Shown here: one piece after another, positions 52,587 to 61,870 of the stretch
Layout: each line of letters begins with the position of its first letter
Numbering within the stretch: position 1 is the first letter of the stretch
Assembly (NCBI GenBank): GCA_045652745.1
Contig: JAZRUW010000004.1
Coordinates: forward strand, 94,189-158,188
Origin: RGIG2041 sp045652745
Lineage (GTDB): Bacteria; Bacillota; Clostridia; UBA1381; UMGS1253
Reading direction: 5' to 3'
DNA length: 64,000 nucleotides
Translations under genes and position numbers: made by a program
Notes under the pieces: generated by a model
The model's input: only the letters and a program-made list of their open reading frames with translations
The model's database searches: none
What the model was told of the DNA's origin: nothing

Positions 52587-54356
52587 TTATCTCTCCTTTA
52601 ATTTTTCTGCAAGTGTTTCGTCGGGTGTGACATAAACAGTATTGTATACATCGTAAATGACCATGCCGGCCTTCGCCCCCGACGGTTTTTTCACATTCTT
52701 AATCTGCGTATAATCCACGGGCACCTGCGACGAGCTTTTTGCACTTGAAAACGTCGCCGCCAACACGGCCGCTTCACGCAATGTACGCTCCGGCACGTCC
52801 TTATCTACGCCCAGTTTAATGATTGTATGTGCGCCCGGGAAGTTTTTGGTATGAAACCACCAGTCCGCATTGTTTGCAAAACGCAGGGTCAGATAATCGT
52901 TTTGCACATTGTTTTTGCCGCAGTAAATGTCAAAGCCGTCACTGCTGATAAAATGCAGAGGGTCAGACATTTTCTGCGCCTCTATCTTGCCCTTTTTCTT
53001 TACGGTACGCACAATATAGCCGTAGCCCGCAAGCTCGGCGCGGATTTCATTTAAGTCCGCCTCGTTTGCCGCCATATTGCAGTTTTGCTCTACGCTTTGC
53101 AAATACGCAAGTTCCTCTTGCGCCAACGCAAGCTGCTTGGTCGCTTCCACAAGCGCCGTTTTGGCCTTGTTGTATTTTTTATAATATTTTTGCGCGTTTT
53201 TCTGCGGCGTAATTGCGCTGTCGAGCGGAATGGAAATCTGCGCCATGTCCTCGGCATAGAAATTTTCCACCGTTGCAAGTTTGTCCCCATTATGGATACG
53301 GTACAAATTCGCTGTAATCAAATCGCCGTAGAGTTTATATTTGTCCATATTCTGCGCATCGGTCACCGTTTTTTCCAAAAGTACAATCTTTTTGGCGCAA
53401 CGCGCGATATTGTTTGCAATGATTTTTAAAATTGCAGCGCTTTTCTGCTTTTGCCGCTCAGCGGTGTCGCGAATGTGATAATACCCGTCCACGACGGCGC
53501 TCATCTGTTGCATTTGAATTGTCTCGGCCGCACTTTGATACTGCTTAATCGGCAGCGCACAAAATTCTATCGGTTTTTTTTGTGAATTACAAATGAGACA
53601 AGGCGAAAATTTGTTTTCACGCACCAGCGCAAACACCGCACAAATACGGTTGCACAAACGCATTTTCAGCGCATCCGTCAAATCACGGGTCGCAAAATCC
53701 GTGCAGTTAAATACGTTATAAGTAATTTCTCGCGCCACAAGCGGACTGATGCCCTCAAAGGCATTTAAAATCAGTTTGTCCGCGGTTTTTTCTTCGCTTC
53801 CGTCTATAGCGGCGCGCACCTGCGCCTCGTCCGCCGTGAGCGGATTTAATTTTTCCTGCGGCGGCGGTCCTTCGTAGCGCATACCGGGCAAAATCTGGCG
53901 CACGGCACTGACGGTAAAATCTATATGCTTAATCGCATCGAGTATTCTTCCGCCGTCATCGGTTAAAATAATATTGGAATGGCGGCCCATAATCTCAATG
54001 ATTAAATGCTTCACGGTCAAATCGCCAAGTTCGGTGTAGGATTCAATGCAAAAATCCAGAACACGCTCAAAGCCCGGCTGTTTTACGGCAACCAGCCTGC
54101 CGCCGCAAAGGTGCTTTCGAAGCAGCATACAAAACATCGGTGCGCTTTTCGGATTTTCCTTGGTGTGCGTCGTGATGTGCGCTCTCGGGTTTGAGGAGCT
54201 TGCAGACAAAAGCACGCGGATATTTTCCGTTTTTGTTCTGAAAATCAGCGCCAGCTCATCGCGCTCCGGCTGATACACCTTGTCCACCTTTGCATCTGTC
54301 AGCTTTTCGGAAAACTCACAGCAAAGCGCGCGCACAGCAATCGCATCCAATGCCAT
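52587..54356 (-). CDS. rqcH: NFACT/FbpA family protein, RqcH-like
   Basis: 589 residues. NFACT-N domain (about 1-200, with MALDAIAVRALCCEF and HLIIEIMGRHSNIILTDDGG), helix-hairpin-helix and coiled-coil arms (about 205-430), and the NFACT-R (DUF814) domain (LTLRFANNADWWFHTKNFPG). RqcH binds obstructed 50S subunits and adds alanine tails that mark stalled peptides for degradation. Older names call it fibronectin-binding protein. Start ATG with GGGAGGT about 10 bases upstream. Confidence 0.93.
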   Translation of the reverse strand: MALDAIAVRALCCEFSEKLTDAKVDKVYQPERDELALIFRTKTENIRVLLSASSSNPRAHITTHTKENPKSAPMFCMLLRKHLCGGRLVAVKQPGFERVLDFCIESYTELGDLTVKHLIIEIMGRHSNIILTDDGGRILDAIKHIDFTVSAVRQILPGMRYEGPPPQEKLNPLTADEAQVRAAIDGSEEKTADKLILNAFEGISPLVAREITYNVFNCTDFATRDLTDALKMRLCNRICAVFALVRENKFSPCLICNSQKKPIEFCALPIKQYQSAAETIQMQQMSAVVDGYYHIRDTAERQKQKSAAILKIIANNIARCAKKIVLLEKTVTDAQNMDKYKLYGDLITANLYRIHNGDKLATVENFYAEDMAQISIPLDSAITPQKNAQKYYKKYNKAKTALVEATKQLALAQEELAYLQSVEQNCNMAANEADLNEIRAELAGYGYIVRTVKKKGKIEAQKMSDPLHFISSDGFDIYCGKNNVQNDYLTLRFANNADWWFHTKNFPGAHTIIKLGVDKDVPERTLREAAVLAATFSSAKSSSQVPVDYTQIKNVKKPSGAKAGMVIYDVYNTVYVTPDETLAEKLKER

Positions 54357-54559
54357 CTATGCCACCTCCCCTCGGCTTCATAAATATAATATGTAATTAT
54401 ACTTTTTTTTAGTCTTTGTGTCAAGGGTGGGGAAATGTAAAAAGGAACGGCATTGGGTATTTCTGGATTTTTTGTGCAGTATAAGCGAAAAATAGCCATT
54501 CAAAACCAAAACTACCTTATCTGGCGGTGGCCTTGGGCAAAGCGCATATAAATTTCATC

Positions 54560-54588
54560 TTGTTTGCCGACCAAACTTTTTGTATAAA
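54560..54588 (+). promoter_or_regulatory. Promoter for ptsH-ptsI
   Basis: TTGTTT (54560-54565), 17 bases, TATAAA (54583-54588), about 50 bases before ptsH. No catabolite-response (cre) palindrome was noticed. Confidence 0.65.
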
Positions 54589-54640
54589 ATTTTTCCTTTC
54601 GCCAAAACTAGAATTGAAATTCAAAGGAGGGACTCATTTT

Positions 54641-54898
54641 ATGCAGACATTTACTTATGTTTTAACCCATGAGGTCGGTATTCATGCGCGTCCGGCAGGC
54701 TTGGTGGTCAGCGAAGCAAAAAAATATCCCTGTGACATTACGCTGACCGTCGGCGCAAAGACGGCAGATGCCAAAGGGCTGTTTTCCGTGATGGGACTTT
54801 CCGCCAAGGGCGGCGACAGTGTATGCGTCACATGCAGCGGGGAAGGCGAAGCCGACGCCTGCGCGGCGCTGGAAGCCTTATTTAAACAGGAGTTGTAA
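54641..54898 (+). CDS. ptsH: Phosphocarrier protein HPr with Gly at position 46
   Basis: 85 residues. His15 lies in THEVGIHARPAG with Arg17 intact, so PEP-dependent transfer from enzyme I should work. At position 46, where Gram-positive HPr has the regulatory Ser phosphorylated by HPr kinase, the sequence is ADAK-G46-LFSVMGLS; the nearest Ser is 49. This may prevent the P-Ser-HPr/CcpA arm of catabolite control. The ribosome site is AAAGGAGGGA. ptsI follows after 3 bases. Confidence 0.95.
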   Translation: MQTFTYVLTHEVGIHARPAGLVVSEAKKYPCDITLTVGAKTADAKGLFSVMGLSAKGGDSVCVTCSGEGEADACAALEALFKQEL

Positions 54899-54901
54899 TC
54901 T

Positions 54902-56524
54902 ATGCAGACATTGAAAGGACAGAGTGTGTTCGGCGGCATCGCCATCGGCAAAGTGCATCTGTTTTCACGCAAAGTGCAGACGATTGCGCTTACACGCATC
55001 GAAAATACCAAAGCGGAACTTGAACGCTTTGAGCAGGCGAGAATGTGCGCCAGAGCAGAACTTGTGTCGCTGTATGAAACCGCCCAGCAACGTGTCGGGG
55101 AGGAAAACGCCGAGATTTTTAACATCCACGCCATGATGCTCGACGACGCGGACTACTGCGGCTCAGTCACGCACATCATCCGCACCCAACAAGCCAATGC
55201 AGAATACGCCGTCAGCGTGACAGCGGACAATTTTGCAAAACTGTTTTCCGACATGGACGATGCCTATATGCGCGCACGTGCCGCGGATGTGCGTGATGTA
55301 TCGGAACGCTTAGTCGGCGTACTGACGGGCGCGCAGACCGAAAATGTTTTATCGGAGCCGTCCGTCATTGTGGCAGATGACTTGGCGCCGAGCGAAACCG
55401 TACAGCTCGACCGCGAAAAGGTGCTTGCTTTTGTGACGGCGCGCGGCTCTAAAAATTCACACACCGCCATTCTGGCACGTACGATGAACATTCCCGCCAT
55501 CATCGGGGTCGGAGAGAGTGTGCTTGCACTGGAACAGGGTGCACAGGTCATCGTGGACGGCTTTGATGCTGTCGTTTATACGGATGCAGACGAAAAAACG
55601 TATGCCAAATACCGTGCCCGTGCACAGGCGGAAACGGAAAAGCAAAATCTTTTAAAAACATTAAAAGGCTTGGAAAACGAAACGGCGGACGGGCGGCGTA
55701 TTGACTTGTTTGCCAACATCGCTGACGCGGGCGATGCGGCACTTGCCCTGCAAAACGATGCCGGCGGCATTGGACTTTTGCGCAGTGAATTTTTATACAT
55801 CGGCAGAAAAGAAGCGCCCGACGAGCAGACGCAATTTCAGGCGTACCGCACGATTGCACAAAGCATGGCCGGCAAAAAGGTGATTATCCGCACGCTCGAC
55901 ATCGGCGCGGACAAAAAAGCAGAATATCTCGGTTTGGATACCGAGGAAAATCCGGCGCTCGGCTACCGCGCGGTACGCATTTGTTTAGACCGTCCGGCGC
56001 TGTTTAAAACGCAGCTGCGCGCCATTTACCGCGCCTCGGCCTTCGGCAGTATCGCCGTGATGGTGCCGATGATTATTTCCGAAGAAGAAATCCTTCGCGT
56101 AAAAGAAATCATCGAAGAGGTCAAAACGGAACTGATGGCTGACCGCATTGCCTACGATGAAAATGTGCCGTTCGGCATTATGATTGAAACGCCGGCAGCC
56201 GCCATTTTAAGCGACGTACTTGCAAAGCATGTAGACTTTTTCAGCATCGGTACAAATGATTTGACACAGTATGTCCTCGCCGCAGACCGCCAGAATCCGC
56301 GCATTGAGCCGATGATAGACACACACCATCCGGCCATTTTACGCCTGATTTCTACGGTAGCGGAAAATGCGCACAAAAACGGCATCTGGGTGGGCATTTG
56401 CGGCGAGCTTGCCGCCGATTTGGAGTTGACGGAATTTTTCCTGTCCATCGGTATTGACGAATTGTCGGTTTCGCCGCCGATGATTTTGCCGCTGCGCAAA
56501 AAAATCAGAAGCATCGGAAAATAA
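54902..56524 (+). CDS. ptsI: PTS enzyme I (PEP-protein phosphotransferase)
   Basis: 540 residues. N-terminal HPr-binding helices, the phosphohistidine in GSKNSHTAILARTMNIPAI (about residue 186), and the C-terminal PEP-binding barrel with IGLLRSEFLYIGR, FFSIGTNDLTQYVLAADR and the catalytic Cys in GICGELAAD (about 499). It transfers phosphate from PEP to HPr, encoded immediately upstream. Sugar-specific EII genes are elsewhere. Confidence 0.97.
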   Translation: MQTLKGQSVFGGIAIGKVHLFSRKVQTIALTRIENTKAELERFEQARMCARAELVSLYETAQQRVGEENAEIFNIHAMMLDDADYCGSVTHIIRTQQANAEYAVSVTADNFAKLFSDMDDAYMRARAADVRDVSERLVGVLTGAQTENVLSEPSVIVADDLAPSETVQLDREKVLAFVTARGSKNSHTAILARTMNIPAIIGVGESVLALEQGAQVIVDGFDAVVYTDADEKTYAKYRARAQAETEKQNLLKTLKGLENETADGRRIDLFANIADAGDAALALQNDAGGIGLLRSEFLYIGRKEAPDEQTQFQAYRTIAQSMAGKKVIIRTLDIGADKKAEYLGLDTEENPALGYRAVRICLDRPALFKTQLRAIYRASAFGSIAVMVPMIISEEEILRVKEIIEEVKTELMADRIAYDENVPFGIMIETPAAAILSDVLAKHVDFFSIGTNDLTQYVLAADRQNPRIEPMIDTHHPAILRLISTVAENAHKNGIWVGICGELAADLELTEFFLSIGIDELSVSPPMILPLRKKIRSIGK

Positions 56525-56846
56525 ATCGGCTTTGCTGTGAAAAAACGGGCCGTTCGTGAACGGCCCCTACGGTGTTGGGTTATATTTTGTGTTCGTTGGG
56601 GATGGCCTCCGGACATCCCGCAAAATTCTGCAGAAAATCACGGTCGGTCGGGGACGCCCGCCCCTACGGTGTTGGTTTAAATTTGTGCGTAGGGGCGATT
56701 CACGAATCGCCCGCAAATACGCACCTGGCAAAACTCCATGACTGTTTTGCGCTTTTTTTCTATCATGAAAATATGGTCTACTACTCTCAACTTTCCGGAC
56801 ACAAAAAAGAACGGCACACAGGCCGCTCCCTACTACTTTAGGCATA
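56525..56846. repeat. Cluster of modular dispersed repeats
   Basis: No gene. Modules: palindrome GGGCCGTTCGTGAACGGCCC plus linker CTACGGTGTTGGGTTATAT (56548-56587); a degraded unit GGGGATGGCCTCCGGACATCC; GGGGACGCCCGCCCCTACGG with the same linker and AAATTTGTGCG (56650-56687); palindrome GGGCGATTCACGAATCGCCC then GCAAATACGCACC (56693-56726); GGCAAAACTCCATGACTG with GTTTTGCGC; and GGTCTACTACTCTCAAC. Blocks match 51277-51497 and, inverted, 1073-1120. Confidence 0.75.
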
Positions 56847-56887
56847 AAAAATGAGGTGTAAAAAAGAAGATTTTTACACCTCATTTT
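56847..56887. terminator. Terminator after the SLH/DHHW fusion gene
   Basis: AAAATGAGGTGTAAAAA, AGAAGA, TTTTTACACCTCATTTT: a 17-bp stem just beyond the stop of the minus-strand gene. Confidence 0.85.
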
Positions 56888-56888
56888 C

Positions 56889-58817
56889 TTATTTTAAAAT
56901 ATTGCTGTTGTTCACCACTTTGTCGCTTAAAAGCACCAGCACTTCCGCGCCGTCAAAGGTAACAAACTGCTTTAAAAGACTGCTTGCCATATAGCGCAAA
57001 TCGACAAGTGTGATTTTCGAATAGTGCTCTACAAACAGCGGGGCAACGCTCGAGCCGTAGGAGTCACGGAAAATCACAAGCTCACGCTTTTCGCTTGCGT
57101 TCGGGTTGGTAATCACCGTAAGCGGCGTTGCACCCGATAAAAACACATCATACGGAATCTTGGAATTCAATTTTTCCGTATTGTATACGGTGGTCACATT
57201 TTTGTTTTGGAAATCGGAAACCGCAGCACCGCTGATGGCATCACTTGTCAGATAGGTCAGCGTTTCCGGTGTAAGGTTTGCAATGTCCTTTGCATAGTCA
57301 CCGATGTAGTTTTCTACTGTCGTTGCGGTGTAGGCATCCTTATTGTGCGCAAAGCCCATCGCCGCACCGAATGCATCCATAACACCGTGCAGGTTTTCCT
57401 GCTTCCAGTGGCGGTCGGTTTTGTAGTAATCGCCAAGCGAAAGCGCGGATGCGATGTCTACATATGTCCAGTCATAAAACGCATCGGAAATAAAGGCTTC
57501 CACGGAGTTGTGGTTTAAATAATGCACCGTCTTGTCCTTGGCATAAAAGCTCTTTTCCGGAATTGTTGCAATGTAGGTCTTGTTTTCCGCAAAGTGTTCG
57601 GATTTTAATTCATTAAACTTTTCGGCAAATTTCTGTGCACTGCTCATATTAAACGGCGCTTCCGCTTCCATCAGCATGCCGTCAATTTCCATATAGCCGT
57701 TTTCGCCCGGTACAACCAAAGAAGTGTCCATACTGCGAAAAGCCGCGCTCATAGCGTCGCCCGATGCATCATCCATAGCAAGCAAAATGAGGTTGCCGAT
57801 GTTTTCCACCTTCACATTTTTCGGGTTTACACCCACACAAACCCACTTTCTCGGATTTACATTTTCACGGATTTCCTTTTTCGCCGCTTCTGCATCTGCG
57901 CCATCCTTGATGCGAAGTACAGCAACGCTGTGCGCACGCGAGGTCATCATCGGCTCACATACGAGCGCTTCGGTTACACCGATTTTCTCAGCATCCGCAC
58001 CGATAAAGGAGGCGAGGAAGTCTGTGTAATTTTCTTTGTCGGTTTCTTCACCCATGATGTAGTATTTACCGTCCTTTGCGGCAAATTCCATCGTCATTAA
58101 GCCCTGCGGATACAAATCCTCTACATTAGAATATACCTTACCCAAAATATCGGAAAGCGGACTGTCCGGCGTAATCACCTTGCCGCCCTTTGCCTCGGCA
58201 ATCGAGAGCGAAAGCGGATGGATTACATACTGCTCTGTGAGGTAGTCTTTCAAAGTCTGTTCACTGCCGTAAAGCTTTGCACCCAGCGCCGCGCGCGACA
58301 AAATTGCCGCATCACCGCGCAGGAATGTATCGCTTGCGGTTGCATCCGTCAAAATACCTGCCTGCGTACCGAGCGTTTCCCAGTTTTCCCAAACCGAGCC
58401 CTGCTCGTCCGTGTAGCCGAGTGCACGCAAAATAAAAGTAACATACATCTGCTTGGATGCGGTCACATTCGGGCCGAATTCCGTTTCGGACATACCGGCG
58501 GTAATTTTATTTGCATAGCCGTATGCTATGTAGTTTTCTGCGCCCTCCCAGTCCGGCGCATCCGTAAACGGATGGGACAGCTCTTCTTGGGGATACAGCG
58601 CGTCCATCTCTTTGCCCGAAAGGCGGATGAGCATAATGAGCGCTTCTAAACGGGTCAGCGGTTTTTCGAGTTCAAAACCGTTGTCGGTGCCGCGAAACAA
58701 ATCGAGTGCCGCCAAAAATTCCGCACTGCTCTGCGCGGTTGCGCCGTCATAGGCAAAAGTCGGCACCGCGCCTGCAAGCAGGCACATCGTAAGTACAATT
58801 GCAAGTAATTTTTTCAT
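56889..58817 (-). CDS. SLH-DUF4358-DHHW fusion: surface-anchored SGNH-like protein
   Basis: 642 residues, secreted (MKKLLAIVLTMCLLAGAVPT signal peptide). Residues ~30-210 are degenerate SLH repeats (PLTRLEALIMLIRLSGKE, FGPNVTASKQMYVTFILRAL). Residues ~225-370 match DUF4358 by my recollection (EPMMTSRAHSVAVLRIKDGA, NPRKWVCVGVNPKNVKV). Residues ~380-642 are a DHHW/AlgJ-like SGNH hydrolase with YYKTDRHWKQENLHG (about 467) and LVIFRDSYGSSVAPLFVEHY (about 584). DHHW and DUF4358 genes are normally separate neighbours of an MBOAT acyltransferase; none is here. Probably de-/transacylates an envelope polymer. Confidence 0.75.
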   Translation of the reverse strand: MKKLLAIVLTMCLLAGAVPTFAYDGATAQSSAEFLAALDLFRGTDNGFELEKPLTRLEALIMLIRLSGKEMDALYPQEELSHPFTDAPDWEGAENYIAYGYANKITAGMSETEFGPNVTASKQMYVTFILRALGYTDEQGSVWENWETLGTQAGILTDATASDTFLRGDAAILSRAALGAKLYGSEQTLKDYLTEQYVIHPLSLSIAEAKGGKVITPDSPLSDILGKVYSNVEDLYPQGLMTMEFAAKDGKYYIMGEETDKENYTDFLASFIGADAEKIGVTEALVCEPMMTSRAHSVAVLRIKDGADAEAAKKEIRENVNPRKWVCVGVNPKNVKVENIGNLILLAMDDASGDAMSAAFRSMDTSLVVPGENGYMEIDGMLMEAEAPFNMSSAQKFAEKFNELKSEHFAENKTYIATIPEKSFYAKDKTVHYLNHNSVEAFISDAFYDWTYVDIASALSLGDYYKTDRHWKQENLHGVMDAFGAAMGFAHNKDAYTATTVENYIGDYAKDIANLTPETLTYLTSDAISGAAVSDFQNKNVTTVYNTEKLNSKIPYDVFLSGATPLTVITNPNASEKRELVIFRDSYGSSVAPLFVEHYSKITLVDLRYMASSLLKQFVTFDGAEVLVLLSDKVVNNSNILK

Positions 58818-58886
58818 CTCTTTTCTCCTTTGATATAAAAATGTTTACATATAACAGACGAACAATTTCAATAAAAGTTCCTTTTC

Positions 58887-58914
58887 AGTATAGCATATTT
58901 TCGGGGATTGTCAA
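58887..58914 (-). promoter_or_regulatory. Promoter for the SLH/DHHW fusion gene
   Basis: Minus strand: TTGACA (58909-58914), 16 bases, TATACT (58887-58892). Confidence 0.8.
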
Positions 58915-58931
58915 TGTGTGATATGTAGCCG

Positions 58932-58959
58932 AAAAAGGAACGCAGATGCGTTCCTTTTT
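58932..58959. terminator. Terminator after the large SLH protein gene
   Basis: AAAAAGGAACGCA, GA, TGCGTTCCTTTTT, a 13-bp perfect stem, 6 bases beyond the stop. Confidence 0.9.
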
Positions 58960-58965
58960 GCCATT

Positions 58966-61581
58966 TTACTGTTCTACGATGATAATTTCCGTTACAACAT
59001 CTTCATAAGACTTTACAAATACGAAGCTTGCATCTGCATCGTCATACTTGCGGATGTCGCCGGTGGTTGCTTCCTTGAGCATACCGTTTACACTCTTTGC
59101 GGAGTCGAGAATATAAACCTTGGCATCGCCGAAGGCAATGTTTTTCTCTGCGCCGCCGTTGACGGATACGTTCATGGATGCCGCAAACTTCTGCGTTACC
59201 TTACCGTAGAGGATGCTCAAATCTTCTGTCGGGGTTGCCTCAAACTGTGTTGCCTTCTTGGAGATATCCAAAAGTACGCGGAAGGTGGTGATTTCACCCT
59301 GTGCATTGGTCTTGTACTGAATGATATCGCCCTTTTCGAGCTTCACATTGCCCTCTGCACCCGGCTTTACGAGCATATCCTTTTCGGTTGCAAGAAGCTG
59401 CTTCTTTTCACCGTTTTCAATCACATACACCTTATCTACCACTTCGTCGTCTGCATTCGTGCTGGTGGTGATGCTTGTAACAATCGCACTCGGTGCTTCT
59501 GCAGAGGCCTCGTAGAGTGTATCGGTCACGATAATTGCCTTGGCGGTGTAGTCCTTGCCGAGGTCAAACACGATGGCATCGTAGGTGTTGTCATTTTCAA
59601 ACATGCTCATATCACGGATGGAGAACTTATCCGGGTCGGTTTCACCTGCCGGGATGTCGAAAATTACGGTGTCCTTCGTGATATTGATGTTTGCCAGCTT
59701 GCCGGTTGCCTTCTTATAAACCGCATCGTCAAGCTTTAAGTTTAAGGTAAACTTATCTTCGTCAATCGCACCGGTTGCGGACTTGTCCGTTGCGGTGTTG
59801 AGCGCGGTGAGCTTACCGTCTGCGTTGGTTTCGTACGTTACGAGCTGCGGTGTAACCGTGCCGTCTGTCTTGAGTGCATCCAGTACATCTGCACTTGCGG
59901 TGCCGCTTGCGCCGTTGAAACGAATCTTCGTTAAGGTTTCCAGCTTAACGGTCTTGCCGTCACGGGTAAACAGGTGCAGTTCGATTTCATCGGAGAGCAC
60001 GCTCGGCTTACCTGCACGGACAAGGTATGCGTAGTTGGTGGAAATCGCGTGTGTTGCATCTACTGCCGCAATCTTGCCCTCTACGTCGAGGTAGAACTTG
60101 CCTTCATCCTTGAGCGCAATCGTTTCTTTGTAGTTGTTTGCAATTTCGTAGAGTGTACCGCCGATGACTACGCCGTCTTCTTCAAGCTCGTCTACTCTGC
60201 CCTCTACAACCTTGTTGGTTACATAAATTCTGTAAATGCGCTTGTCAGAGCTTGCCGCCACGCTCAGTACATCCCATTCTTTTAAGTCTGCAAGCTTTAA
60301 GTGCTCGCCGCCCTTGAGAATCTGGATGTCCATGTCATTATCTTCTTCGTCGAGCGTCAGTGTCGGTGCGCCGTACTTGTCGATAATCTTGCCCGAAGTT
60401 TCCAAAACCTCTTCTACAACGATATTTTCAAATGTGGTCACAAACACGATGTCGTACACATTGTCGCGGTTGACATCCAAAAGCTCCATGCCGCCTGCCG
60501 CTTCGGACAAATCGAGCTTTGCATTGTCCATGGTTTCATACTTGCCGTTGTGAATTAAAATCGCATCGCTTTTGATGTCTGCTTCAAATGCCTTCTTGTC
60601 GGTGTCTTTGTCCTTCCAGTAGGAAAGTACCTTCTTGCCCTCTGCATCCGCAATGGATTCAAACTTGTCTGCAGTCACGGAAAGGGTAGAGTTTTTGTTC
60701 GTCTCCGGACGGATTAAGATCACCTGCTTGTCGCCGTGGTCATCTTCTTGCAAGTAGAACACAACTCTGTAACCGAGCAGGTTTGCCGCGTCTACGTGGT
60801 CGGCGTTGTAAATTTCTTCGCCGATTTTCACCTTGCCGCGCTCCAGCGCCGATGTGCCGTTAAGCGAAGTCTGGCTGGTTGCGGTCACCTGACCGGTCAG
60901 CTTTTCGGTTCTCAGCTTCGTGGAAAGCAGGGTCTTACCCTCAACCACTTCGTAATTTTTGTCATCGCCGTAACCGGTCTGTACCATCATATCCGCCGTA
61001 AGTGCGTTAAACATCATCTGCGCTACGAGCGAACGTGTTGCCGGTGCGTTACCTGCCGCGTTTGCATTTTTGTTTAAGCCGTTTTCCGCACCGACCACGA
61101 GATAGCCTGCCGGATAACCGCCCTTATCTTTTGCTGCCGGCTCGTGACCAATCATTCTGACCAGTACAGTCATCGCCTCTTCATAGGTGATGGTGTCCTC
61201 CGGACGGAAGTTGCCGTCGGTATCACCAATGACAATGCCCTGACCCGTTGCGACATTGATATATCCGTTGCCCCAGTAATCTGCGCCTACGTCCGGGAAC
61301 TTGGATACGGACTGTGTTGCCTCGGCTACCTCGGTCAGGCCGAGCGCCGCTACTGCAATCTTTGCCACCTCGGCACGCTTGATTGCATCGTCCGGACGGA
61401 ACAGGCCTGTGTCCTTATCGCCGACCATAATGCCGAGTGCGTACAGCGTTTCAACTGCTTCCTCTCTGGCAGAATCGGTCATATCCGGAAATACGGAAGC
61501 GGCTACACTTGCGGTAGAAATCATACCGATTGCCATAACGCCCGCGAGCATTGCTGCCAAAAACTTTCTGATTTTTCGCAT
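58966..61581 (-). CDS. Large SLH-domain protein, probable S-layer protein
   Basis: 871 residues. Signal peptide MRKIRKFLAAMLAGVMAIGM followed by STASVAA. Three SLH repeats in residues ~30-205: FPDMTDSAREEAVETLYALG, FPDVGADYWGNGYINVATGQ, and the LVVGAENGLNKNANAAG unit. The rest is Thr/Val/Asp/Lys-rich beta-structure without cysteines or enzyme motifs, as in structural S-layer proteins. Strong AAGGAGG start, a long ~135-base leader and a consensus promoter suggest high expression. Related in layout to the SLH protein at 24398. Confidence 0.85.
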   Translation of the reverse strand: MRKIRKFLAAMLAGVMAIGMISTASVAASVFPDMTDSAREEAVETLYALGIMVGDKDTGLFRPDDAIKRAEVAKIAVAALGLTEVAEATQSVSKFPDVGADYWGNGYINVATGQGIVIGDTDGNFRPEDTITYEEAMTVLVRMIGHEPAAKDKGGYPAGYLVVGAENGLNKNANAAGNAPATRSLVAQMMFNALTADMMVQTGYGDDKNYEVVEGKTLLSTKLRTEKLTGQVTATSQTSLNGTSALERGKVKIGEEIYNADHVDAANLLGYRVVFYLQEDDHGDKQVILIRPETNKNSTLSVTADKFESIADAEGKKVLSYWKDKDTDKKAFEADIKSDAILIHNGKYETMDNAKLDLSEAAGGMELLDVNRDNVYDIVFVTTFENIVVEEVLETSGKIIDKYGAPTLTLDEEDNDMDIQILKGGEHLKLADLKEWDVLSVAASSDKRIYRIYVTNKVVEGRVDELEEDGVVIGGTLYEIANNYKETIALKDEGKFYLDVEGKIAAVDATHAISTNYAYLVRAGKPSVLSDEIELHLFTRDGKTVKLETLTKIRFNGASGTASADVLDALKTDGTVTPQLVTYETNADGKLTALNTATDKSATGAIDEDKFTLNLKLDDAVYKKATGKLANINITKDTVIFDIPAGETDPDKFSIRDMSMFENDNTYDAIVFDLGKDYTAKAIIVTDTLYEASAEAPSAIVTSITTSTNADDEVVDKVYVIENGEKKQLLATEKDMLVKPGAEGNVKLEKGDIIQYKTNAQGEITTFRVLLDISKKATQFEATPTEDLSILYGKVTQKFAASMNVSVNGGAEKNIAFGDAKVYILDSAKSVNGMLKEATTGDIRKYDDADASFVFVKSYEDVVTEIIIVEQ

Positions 61582-61722
61582 ACTTGTGTTTCCTCCTTAA
61601 ATGATTTTTTGTTTTTAGTTTACATAACACAAAACGCTTTCGTTTGGCGCACGCATTGATGTAAAGGTAAAAAAATGCGATTTCTCGAAAGCCGCTTATG
61701 CATTATGTCAACCACAGTTATC

Positions 61723-61751
61723 ATTATAGGCAGGTGCGGGGGTGTATGCAA
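61723..61751 (-). promoter_or_regulatory. Promoter for the large SLH protein
   Basis: Minus strand: TTGCAT (61746-61751), 17 bases, perfect TATAAT (61723-61728). The transcript would carry a leader of about 135 bases, with a possible stem CAAACGAAAGCGTTTTGTG, as seen for stable S-layer mRNAs. Confidence 0.75.
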
Positions 61752-61870
61752 CCCTCAAATGTTGGGGAAGGTGGACAGATATGGAAAAGCATAAAAAACG
61801 GGCGAGCACACAGGCTCGCCCCTACGGGGTTGGTGTAGTTTTAGCAGCCAAAACTGTTCACTTCACACGC
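61752..61870. repeat. Gene-free stretch with one dispersed palindrome
   Basis: GGGCGAGCACACAGGCTCGCCC followed by CTACGGGGTTGG (about 61799-61834), a variant of the window's repeat family, then AAACTGTTCAC. No terminator is obvious for the gene at 61871. Confidence 0.6.

Noticed and set aside
56525..56846. CRISPR array
   Set aside because: Repeats are irregular in spacing, differ in sequence and are mostly palindromic; no uniform spacers or cas genes.
58918..59739. 273-codon open frame opposite the large SLH gene
   Set aside because: Shadow frame, Cys/Leu-rich, spans a terminator hairpin, no start signals.
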